From Lachnospiraceae bacterium (lineage in GTDB: Bacteria; Bacillota; Clostridia; Lachnospirales; Lachnospiraceae), in NCBI GenBank assembly GCA_910574745.1, contig CAJTCE010000009.1, forward strand, positions 2,732 to 66,731: 64,000 bases of DNA. The letters are read 5' to 3'. The translations under genes and the position numbers were made by a program. This document shows, in pieces, positions 1-9,400 of the stretch (its first letter is position 1; every line of letters begins with the position of its first letter). The notes beneath the pieces are model-generated. The model had not been told where the DNA came from and searched no databases. It saw nothing but the letters and a program-made list of their open reading frames with translations.

Positions 1-237
1 CACTATACCCCCAAGCATGGAAGCTGGCTTGACATCGCAGAAATAGAACTGAATGTGATGACCAGGCAGTGTTTGTCACGAAGGATTGAAAGCATTGAAA
101 ATCTTCGTTTAGAGTTAGCTGCGTGGGAGGCCGAGCGCAATACATCCGCAGCAAAAGTTAATTGGCAATTCCGAACTACCGATGCCAGAGTAAAGTTGAG
201 TTCATTGTATCCTAAGTTTACAACAGCTTCCGAATAG
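1..237 (+). CDS. IS630-family transposase, C-terminal part (5' end outside window)
   Basis: The frame is open from base 1 to a TAG stop and starts with HYTPKHGSWLDIAEIE. This is the conserved block around the last acidic residue of the DDE catalytic triad in IS630-type transposases. The rest (MTRQCLSRRI, then a W/RN-rich stretch and WQFRTTDARVKL) is also typical of the family tail. About 78 residues are visible; the helix-turn-helix region and the first two catalytic Asp residues lie upstream of the window. The gene faces the truncated RHS fragment that ends 30 bp beyond it, so the element probably inserted into that toxin cassette. Family assignment is confident. Whether the whole element is intact cannot be judged. 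Confidence 0.88.
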   Translation, partial: HYTPKHGSWLDIAEIELNVMTRQCLSRRIESIENLRLELAAWEAERNTSAAKVNWQFRTTDARVKLSSLYPKFTTASE

Positions 238-277
238 GAAGTTGTTGTAATGCTAAATATCAACATGTCATTGCACT
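1..277 (+). mobile_element. Right end of an IS630-like element (boundary inferred)
   Basis: The transposase ends at 237, and the RHS-derived frame on the other strand stops near 268. A CTAG sits at 276-279; IS630 is known to insert at the TA of CTAG, so the element edge may be at about 277. I could not verify terminal inverted repeats because the left end is outside the window. Confidence 0.45.
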
Positions 278-1497
278 AGTTCGTTTTCTACTTTCCCTAT
301 CCTTGTTATATCATCAAAATACGCCGCTCCAGCAGCAAGACTCACATCTCTTATCCTGTCCTGTTCCTCATTACTACAACGCGCATAAGCCCCGCATCTT
401 ACCACCTCAACCTGCGCCGCAACACTCTCCACAAAACCTATCACTCCACCCGGTCCATTTACCGACTGGCTTCCGCCGCCCAGCACACTGGTTATCCCTC
501 CTGTTGTCTGTGCAACGATATTCTCAGTCGTAGATGTGACTACTGCCCCATGGTTCCCCGTGGCACGGTTGAATGTATTCCGTGTGGTATTCTGCGCTGT
601 CCTGACCGTACTCTCTATCTTATCTACAACCGTCTGGGCTGCATTCCCGATGAGCCCTCCTATGCCGCTGTTTCTTCCTGTATTCCTTCCGCCTCCAAAC
701 ATATTCCCGATGGTCGTCCCAATCGTTATTTTATGCCCGCTGGGGTCTGCAAAGGTTACCGGGTTATTCTCCGCATAAGTATACCGGTTCTGGCTTATGA
801 TATCCCGTACTCTTCCTGCATAAGTATCCCTGCTGGTAAAAGTTCCTGTCTCCACCTTCAGATATCTTGCCCTCAAATACTGTAAGCCTAAGCTTCCATG
901 GGTATATTCCCCGTTATAGCCATAAGATCCTGCCTGAGTGTTCGTCCGGCTTTCCAGGCTCCCCTGTCCATAGACGGTCGCGGCTCCTCCCGGTCCATAG
1001 GAATAGCCCTTTGTCCCGCTTCCCGTCACAAGGTTTGCTACGCTTCCCGTACCGGTGTAATAGTAAGTCCCAAAGCCCGTTCCCACGCCTGCACTTATAC
1101 CTGTCCCTGTACCTTCCACGCTGTAGCTTTCCCGCCACAGACCATAACTGTAGCCCGTCACGCTCTCTCCCAGACTTCCATTCACTGCCGTTTCCATCAG
1201 CACCTGCTCATTGGAAAAGCTGATGTCATTCACATAGCATACCTGCCTGTAGGCTTCACTGAAAAGCTCCTTCCCTGTGGTTGTCTTTACCGCATTGTTT
1301 ATCAGTGCAAAAGGACTTCCTTCTTCCTGAATGGTATAGCTTCCTCCTGACAGTTCCGCTTCATATACTTCCTTTTCAAAGAGCACGCTCACACTGTCCC
1401 TAAAGCCCATCTTATCATGGAGCCAGGCCTTGAAAGGCGTAGGTGCAGGCAGGAAGATATCTGCCGCCTGGCAGAGCACGCCGTACCAGAAGGACTT
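268..1497 (-). pseudogene. Orphan RHS core and C-terminal tip, truncated at both ends
   Basis: This frame encodes about 410 residues that copy the end of the large RHS protein. It runs from SFWYGVLCQAADIF through the RHS-associated core (LGLQYLRARYLKVETGTF, YTYAENNPVTFADPSGHK) and then diverges into its own Gly/Asn/Thr-rich tip. There is no YD-repeat body. An in-frame TAA lies about 17 codons upstream of the homology, and the first usable start (GTG, 1479) falls inside the conserved block. After the shared ESVAA and Cys-Tyr-Cys motif the tip continues only some 40 residues before stopping at the IS630 junction, so the toxin domain itself is missing. It is best read as a displaced RHS tip kept as recombination material or debris. 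A short expressed protein cannot be excluded. Confidence 0.8.
731..1497 (-). repeat. RHS core direct repeat, copy 1
   Basis: Bases 731-1497 closely match 4527-5296, with scattered substitutions and one 3-bp length difference. The block codes for the RHS tail from SFWYGV to DPSGHK. Homology stops abruptly at both edges, as expected for recombination-driven tip exchange. Confidence 0.85.
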
Positions 1498-1574
1498 GTG
1501 ACCTGAATCATGATGTTGATTTCCATTTTAAATCATGATTGCATCAAAACTGCATCATATCAATATATCCTTTA

Positions 1575-2245
1575 TCAATCAATAGATATATATTGATATG
1601 CACCATTTTGATATTTCAAGAAAAAATGAGTTTTGTCTGTAAAAATTTCCAAATCATGATATCCATTAGTTTTACTTGGTAATATATACACTTGTCCAAT
1701 TGGGGTATAATCATCATTTTGATAATAAAGTCTAAACGTATATGGTATCCTATTTTTCAAATAATGCTGTCCATTACAAAATAATATTTGAAACGAATCC
1801 CCCTGTGTTCCTGAATGTAATGGCGAAATAAGAGATACTATCAAATCATTCATTCCATCATCATTCAAATCTGCTTCATAATATCGTATCTCTATCATTT
1901 TACTACTAGTTATTGTCATTACATCACGTATGTCTTTCATGATAGTAATCAACAATGGACGAATTTTCCATACCATCCTTCATATATTCTAAAATGTTAA
2001 TATTGTCATCTATATTATTACAAGATACCATTCCAAATATATTTGCACTTAAATCATCCGTTTTTTCTATTGGAGGAATATCAATATTTTTTATCAAATA
2101 ATTATCAATATCTATTTTCCCCATGTTGGTTCTCAGCACTTTCATTGTTGTTCCTTCATTTACACATCTACTGCCTATGGCAAAAACAAATAGTACCATT
2201 GCGAATACAAAAAAATACTGTTATGATGTTTTTATTTAACTTCAT
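1575..2245 (-). pseudogene. Frameshifted secreted protein with FG-GAP-like motif, likely relic immunity gene
   Basis: Three frames join into one protein. An ATG at 2245 with GGAGG at 2260-2256 starts MKLNKNIITVFF. A shift in a 7-base T run (2215-2209) leads to a hydrophobic signal segment (FAMVLFVFAIGSRC). A second shift near 1935-1945 leads to the C-terminal part (MIEIRYYEADLNDDGMNDLIV), which resembles an FG-GAP/VCBS calcium-loop repeat. The end of the preceding toxin remnant overlaps the start by 14 bp. The intact toxin/lipoprotein pair upstream has an 11-bp overlap, so this was probably the partner of that toxin. Function is inferred from position only. Two same-direction frameshifts make it non-functional unless the sequence has errors. 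Confidence 0.65.
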
Positions 2246-2463
2246 TCAAATTATACCTCCCAAAGGTCTCCATATATTCCCTAGCCGTCATGCCATTTTT
2301 ATCTGCCTTTGAAATCAAATTACCTATCTCAAGTGCCTCTTTTGCATCTCCAATACCCACTAAATGAATTGCAGCAACCAATCCTTATCTGTAATTTCTG
2401 TACCATTCATCGTCCGTCCTATGTATTTATTCAGTCCCAGATTGTCCTTAAAAAAATTACTTT
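2232..2463 (-). pseudogene. C-terminal remnant of a lysozyme-like RHS toxin
   Basis: Directly after the lipoprotein stop, one frame reads DNLGLNKYIGRTMNGTEITD. After a frameshift near 2390 another reads LVAAIHLVGIGDAKEALE, then SKADKNGMTAREYMETFG, and stops at 2232-2234. The pattern LLAAAHLxG, then D-xNG-T, Y-xxxF is what I know from the last helices of phage-type lysozyme or transglycosylase domains. Only about 75 residues survive, with no upstream toxin body and no start. It overlaps the next relic gene. I read it as the tail of a displaced toxin cassette. Confidence 0.6.
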
Positions 2464-3462
2464 TTACTCAACTTTTTCAAAATAAACTCTCCCAAATTCT
2501 CTATTTTCTTTTACCATAGGTACTATTCCTCCCCAATCTGTTAGTATCTCTCCATCCTCTTTTTTCAATTTTAATAATATTAGACCTTCATCATATATTT
2601 CCCCTCTCATATGCTCCGGCAAAGTTTCTATGAATCGTAGACGTATTTCGTCTTTATTTCCACGTACTTCAGCCTTTACTCTAACATAAGGTTTTTCTTC
2701 ATCAACCTGAACCTCCGCAAAAAACCGGTCATTATCTTGATATATACGAATTCTATAATCCAATCGTTTAAAAGGATATTCCGAATTATTGGAAACTTCT
2801 GAAAAAGTATACTCTCCAAGCCACGAAGGCAACTCTTCTGAGATATGATCAGCTTCTTTAACAAAATAAACTTTTCCAAGCTCTTCATTTTCATTTAATA
2901 AAGGAGCTATTTTCCCCCAATAAGTACACAATTTCCCTTTTTCTTTTGCAAATTTTATTAATATATCCCCCTCCTCGCAAAGTGGTCCCCAAACATTATC
3001 TGGCAAATATTCATTGAAAAGCAAATAAATTTCATCTTTATTTCCTCTCACTTCTGCCTTTATATAAGCCATGGTTGTCTGCCCTATTTGTTCTATCTCT
3101 GCAAAATATTTCCCTTCTTCTTCATAAATCTCAATTTCATAACTCATTACCATAGGCGGTGGTCCACTGGCAGCTTCATCGAATTTGTATTCTCCAACCC
3201 ATTGAACCAACTCGGCATTATTATTTTGCACTTCTAAATAATTATCTTTATACTCTGCCAAGCAATCATCTATCATTTTGTAATTTTTCAATATGTTATA
3301 CTCAGTTATAGTTTTAGCAATGTTTTCCCCAAAACTATATTTTACATTCCATATAATCCCCCCACTGCTGTTTTCCTCAGAAACTATATCATCTGTTTTT
3401 CCGCATCCAACAAGTAATATTATCAGCAAAACTGATAACACAATTTTCATTTTACCATTCAT
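2464..3462 (-). CDS. Two-domain lipoprotein, probable immunity protein of the RHS toxin
   Basis: The 332-residue product starts with a lipoprotein signal (MKIVLSVLLIILLVGC), so it should be tethered on the outer face of the membrane. The mature part holds two related domains of about 110 residues. Each contains WxGEYxF near its start, then FAE(V/I), AEVRGNKDEI, a LPxxxxG(P/E)xxxEG segment and a final G(K/R)VYF. They resemble the DUF5991-like small beta domains. The start ATG (3462) has AGGAGG 8 bp upstream and lies inside the end of the RHS gene (11-bp overlap), so the two are translationally coupled. An exported protein is the right place to block a peptidoglycan-cutting toxin. Immunity is inferred from this context, not from a known family match. 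Confidence 0.72.
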   Translation of the reverse strand: MNGKMKIVLSVLLIILLVGCGKTDDIVSEENSSGGIIWNVKYSFGENIAKTITEYNILKNYKMIDDCLAEYKDNYLEVQNNNAELVQWVGEYKFDEAASGPPPMVMSYEIEIYEEEGKYFAEIEQIGQTTMAYIKAEVRGNKDEIYLLFNEYLPDNVWGPLCEEGDILIKFAKEKGKLCTYWGKIAPLLNENEELGKVYFVKEADHISEELPSWLGEYTFSEVSNNSEYPFKRLDYRIRIYQDNDRFFAEVQVDEEKPYVRVKAEVRGNKDEIRLRFIETLPEHMRGEIYDEGLILLKLKKEDGEILTDWGGIVPMVKENREFGRVYFEKVE

Positions 3463-6400
3463 AATCTTTCCTCCTGTCCAAAACCGCCTGCAAAGCTTCT
3501 CCTCTTGTTATTTCGCCGTTATGATCAACATCCAACTTATCATTCTTCTCATATTCATTGCTTCCCATTCTAAACAACACATAGCTATCATTTTCACCCA
3601 ATCCACTGGGCCACAATGTAACCATATATAGATCTCCCAAATTCTGCATTTTTCCGGCATTTGGTTCATAAAATCGATAAACATATTCCAATTGTTCCAT
3701 ACCCGACATATTTTCAAGTTCTTCTGGTGTAGTCCCCAACTTTATAGCATTGTCTTCTACAATTTGTATTAAACCTCTTGCCGTGCTTCCCGGATTTTTT
3801 GCCTTAGTATCAAATCCATTTGACTCAAACGCCATGACAGCCATCAAATCATCCGGGTCAATTCCCAACTTATGTGAAATTTTTACAACCTCTCTTAGAA
3901 ATTCTATGTCAACACAAGACGACCTCCCTGGTATTGTTCTGGTCCAATCATATTTAAACTCATATCCTATATATGACCAGATAATGGGATAATCCTGCCA
4001 GTTTGGTAATTCCTTTATCCTATCTATTATTGAAGTTTTATAAGGCTGTTTGACAAAATTATCATTAAAAGCTATCTCTGCACCAGCCTGTGGTTCCCCA
4101 TTCTTTCCTACAAGCGGCATCATATGTCTCTTCCAGTCACAATACTTTATGTGTAATATATTTTTCTGCGTCGGATTCTGGCAATAGTCATATGTTTCGC
4201 ACTTCATTCGTGCAGCATATGCCGCAACACTTTCTGCCCACTGTGTTGCTATCTGGTAAAACATTCCACCACTTTGTAATGGCATCTCTCCTGTTTGTGC
4301 AGAAGTATGAATAAAGTTGTTATTTCCTCCTCCCTGCGCTATGATATCTTTCTTAGATTCATTTATCTGCTTTGCTGTTTGTATATTATTAGAAGTACTA
4401 TTAGCCACTACGCCATTTTGTTTATTAGGATTTTTAGTATTTACCTGATTCTTTGTGCTACTCGTTGTATTCCCTATAGTTCCTGCCACATTGCTAAAAG
4501 CACTTCCGATAATCGCCCCAATCTTCTTATGCCCGCTGGGGTCCGCAAAGGTTACCGGATTATTCTCCGCATAAGTATACCAGTTCTGGCTTATGATATC
4601 CCGTACTCTTCCTGCATAAGTATCCCTGCTGGTAAAAGTTCCTGTCTCCACCTTCAGATATCTTGCCCTCAAATACTGTAAACCTAAGCTTCCGTGGGTA
4701 TATTCCCCGTTATAGCCATAAGATCCTGCCTGGGTGTTTGTCCGGCTTTCCATCCTTCCCTGTCCATAGACGGTTACGGCTTCTCCCGGTCCATAGGAAT
4801 AGCCCCTGATTCCGCTTCCGGTCACAAGGTTTGCCACGCTTCCCGTACCGGTGTAATAGTAAATCCCGGAACCTGTTTCCACACCCACGCTTACTCTTGT
4901 TCCTGCGTCTGCTTCCACGCTGTAGCTTTCCCGCCACAGACCATAACTGTAGCCCGTCACACTCTCTCCCAGGCTTCCGTTTACTGCCCTTTCCATCAAT
5001 ACCTGCTCATTGGAAAAGCTAATGTCATTCACATAGCATACCTGTCTGTAGGCTTCACTGGAAAGCTCCTTCCCTGTGGTTGCCTTTACCGCATTGTTTA
5101 TCAGTGTAAAAGGACTTCCTTCTTCCTGAATGGTATAGCTTCCTCCTGACAGTTCCGCTTCATACACTTCCTTTTCAAAGAGCACGCTCACACTGTCCCT
5201 AAAGCCCATCTTATCGTGGAGCCAGGCCTTGAAAGGCGTAGGTGCAGGCAGGAAGATATCCGCCGCCTGGCAGAGCACGCCGTACCAGAAGGACTTCCAG
5301 CCGGAAGCTGTTTTACCTGCCCCTGCCCCGGATGCCGTTTCTTTTTCTCCTCCTGAATCTTCTCCGTTTTCATCCTCCTTATCCTTGGAAGCGCCGCTCT
5401 CCGGCAGGGCCGCCGTTTCCCTTGTGCCCGGCAGTTCATTCCCGCCTTCTTTTCCTGTTCCTCCGCCGGTATATCTTCCGCCGGATGCGCCTTCCTTACT
5501 TCCCGTGTTCCTGTTTCCGGTATTTTCCTCCGCAGCTTCTCCGGTTTCCGCAACTCCGTTCCCTGCCGTTAAATCTTCAGGCATCCCGCTTCCCGTCTGC
5601 CCATCATCATCAGTTTCTCTTTCATCTGTTTCCGAAGGCTTCCGTTCCTCCTCCCGGTCCTGTCCGGCAGGCACTCTCAAAGCCTCATTTTTTGCCAGCT
5701 CCGGGGCATACTCCATGGTAAACACCCTGTTGCCGTTCCCGTCATACAAAGCCGCCAGCAGCAGGTCATCCTTGTCCATAACGGCAGTCAAACGGTCTGC
5801 GGCATCATAACGATAGTATCTCACGCCGACTTCCGGGTCTGCATTTTCTTCCCGGACCAGGTTTCCAGCGTCGTCATAGGTATAGACGGTTTCCCCCTGC
5901 TCACTGTCCTCTGACCAGATCAATCGTCCAGCCTCATCATAGGTATAGGTTACCGTGCTTAAGGAGCCGTTTTTATCCGTGCTCATTCTGATCCTGTTTC
6001 CTGCCGGGTCGTAAACATAGGCAGTGGTCACTTTTTCTTTCTCCTTCTTTCCCTCCGCCTTGGTGGTTGTCTGGGAAAGCACGGCGCGGATCAGCTGGGA
6101 CATACCGTCATACTCATAAGTATATTCCTGCTCCACGGTTTCCTCTTCCAGATAAAGCCTTGCTTCCTCTTTTATGATATTTCCCCGTCCGTCATAAAGA
6201 TATCCATAAGCAGAGAAGGTCTCCCCCTCACGGTAGTTCACAAGTCCTTTGACCTGCCCCAGTTTATCATAGGCGATGCGGGTTTCCCCGTCCTCCCTAA
6301 GAGCCCGTGTCAGATTTCCGTCTGCATCGTATGCGTACTCTGTCGTCTTCCCTTCCAGAGTAGTCACGCTGATCATCCGGTCGAGGGCGTCATAAGTATA

Positions 6401-9400
6401 GGAAACCTTCCTGCCGTCAGGATAGACGACCTCCGTCACGTTTCCGTAAATGTCATAGTGGTAGCTGATCTTTTCCCCGTTTCCGTTTACAGCGCTTAAA
6501 AGCCGCCCTGCCGTATCATAGGTATACTGGCTTTTTCCCGTTACATCACCCATAGTGGTAAGCCGTCCCATGGCATCATAGCTGTAGGATGCATCGGAAA
6601 GGGCGTCCCCGGCTTCTTTCTTTACCAATCGGTCAAGAGCGTCATAGTCATACTCTGTGACAGTGCCGTTTTCATCCTTGTATTCCATAATCCGCCCCAT
6701 TTCATCATAGGTACTGGCGGTCTGATTCCCCATAGGATCTGTGGTCCCTGTAAGGTTTCCCGCTTTATCATAGGTATAGGAGGTGGTTCCCCCGTTTCCG
6801 TTTGTCACTCCCGTCAGATCTCCCGTCCCGTTATAGGCATAGGTAACTGTAGAATTTTCCCCTGATACAGCCACAATCCGGTCAAGAGCGTCGTAAGCGT
6901 AGACATACTGCTCCTTCCCTGCCAGGTTTTCCCCGGTAAGCCGCCCTTTGATATCATAGGTATAGGTATTCCGGATTCCTTCCGCATTTACTACGGCTGT
7001 CAGGTCCGAAAGGCTGTCGTACTCATAGGAGGTTTCTGCCCCGCCCGGGGAAACCGCTTTGACCAGACGGTTTCTTTCATCATAGCTGTAGACTGTTTTC
7101 CCGCCCAGAGGATCGGTAACGCCTGTCAGGTTCCCGTTTTCATCATAGCTGTAGGCTGTGGCACGCCGGTCATCCTCCGGTGTTCCTGCTGTTTCCGGCG
7201 CATTTCCGTTCCCTTGGATGTTTCCGCTTTCCACACTGCTCCCCTCTCCCGGCAAGGCTCCTGCCTCTTCCGCCAAAAGCCGTCCTGACCTATCATAGGA
7301 AAGCTCCCGGTAAAGCCCTGCCGGGTCCGTGATGCCTGTGACCCTGCCGCATTTGTCATATTTATAACGGTAAGACCCGCCGTCGGCATAGGTTACTCCC
7401 GTCAAGTTCCCTGCTCCGTCATAGGTATAGGCTGTTTTCCCGCCCAGTGCATCCGTTATCCGGCTGATCCGGTTCAGATTATCATATTCATAAACCGTTT
7501 TCTGCTCCTTATTCCTGTTAAGGGCGGTAACATTCCCCACCGGGTCATATTCATAGACTGTTTCCAGTCCTGTGGGACCCAAAACCCTTGTGATATTTCC
7601 CGCCGCATCATAGGTATAGGCATAAATGCCTTCATTGGGCAGGGTTCTGCTTATAAGGCGGTTTAATGCATCATAAGCATAGGCTGTCTGCGTTTCATCA
7701 GGAGCCGTTTCGCTTAAAAGGTTTCCGCATTGATCATAAGAATAGTCTGTTTTATTCCCCAGCGCATCTTCCGTTTCCGTTAAGCGGTCCATTTCATCAT
7801 AGGTATATTTTGTGATCCTTACGCCGCTTTCCTTTACGGCAATGAGGTTTCCCGCAGGGTCATAAGCAAGCCGGCCTTCGCTTCCGTCTTCACGAATTAC
7901 CTTGGTTACCCTGTTTAAGGGGTCGTAGGCGTAAGAAACCTGATTTCCCGAAGGGTCTGTGACCCCTGTGACATTTCCGGCCCCGTCATAGCTGTAGGCT
8001 GTCGTCCTCGAAAGGGAATCCGTCACTTTCAAAAGGTTTCCTGCGAGGTCATAGGCATAAGCCGTAACGCCGCCGTCCGGAGCGGTTTCCTCCTTCAGCC
8101 TTCCCGCCCTGTCATAGGTATAAGCCTGTACCGCTCCCAGAGGGTCTGTTATCTTTGAAAGGTTTCCATTTTCATCATAGGCTAATCCCGCTTCATTGCC
8201 GTCGGCGTCTCTGATTCCTGTCAGGCGGTTCTCCTCATCATATCCGTATTCTGTCCGGTTTCCTCCTGCATCGGTTTCATTTAAGACATTTCCGTAAATG
8301 TCATATTCATAAGTTGTTTTTCCGCCCAGTTCATCCGTAAAGGCAGTTAAATTCCCCACGGAATCATACTCATACCTCCTGATCCCGCCCAGAGCGTCGG
8401 TCCGGCTGATGATACGGTCAAAGGCGTCGTATTTATAAACGGTGCTGTGGGAAAGGGCGTCCGTTACCTGCAAAAGTCTTCCCGTCTTATCATAGGCATA
8501 CCGGGTCATTCCCCCGTCAGGCGCAGCTTCCGACAGCAGGTTCCCCAAAGCGTCATAAGTATAGGAGGTTGTCCTTCCCATCACATCCGTTATCTCTGTA
8601 TTCCGTCCAAGGGCGTCCCACCGATACAGGGTCGTCTGGTTTAAGGGGTCCGTTACTTTTAAAAGGTTCCCGTTCCTGTCATACCCGTACGCCGTCACAT
8701 AGTCCCTGCCGTCCGCGGAGGATATGAGCTGTCCCAGAAGGTCATAGGCATATCGGTACTCTGTACCGTCGGGAAGGGTTTCCGCCACAAGATTTCCCAT
8801 GGCGTCATAGGCATAGGCCGTGGTATTTCCTTCCCCGTCCGTCCATGTAAGGACATTTCCGTTTTTACTGTAAGTAAAGACATCCCTGCTTCCGTCAGGG
8901 TAAATCTGTGCCGTCAGGTTCCCCGCCTTATCATAAGTATATCCGTATTCCGCCCCGGACGCCGTAGTCTCTTTTACCAGACGGTCTTCATCATCATAGG
9001 CAAAGAGAAGTGTCCTGCCGTTTCCGTCGGTTTTTTTGATGCAGTTACCGTTCCCGTCGTATTCCTGCATTTCTGTCAGTCCGTTTGCAAGGGCGGTGGA
9101 AATAACCTGCCTGTTTTTATCGTATCCATAAGCTGCCACTAACTTACCGTCCCTTATAACGGAAAGCAGATTCCCGACGGAATCATAGGTAAACTCAGTT
9201 CTGATCCCTTCCTCATCCGTATGGGAAAGAAGCTGTCCGTAATAAGCGTCATAAGTAAGGCGCTGCTTATTCTTAAGAGGATCCGTTATACTTATGATAT
9301 TGTCATGGTTATCATATGCATACGCATAGACGCCGCCTAAAGCGTCTGTCTGTTTTACCAGACGGTCCATGGCGTCATAGCTGTATGTCGTCACGTTCCC

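Noticed and set aside
5229-5810. 193-residue plus-strand frame opposite the RHS linker
   Set aside because: Low-complexity Pro/Ser-rich antisense of the Gly/Glu-rich linker with no SD or known motif.
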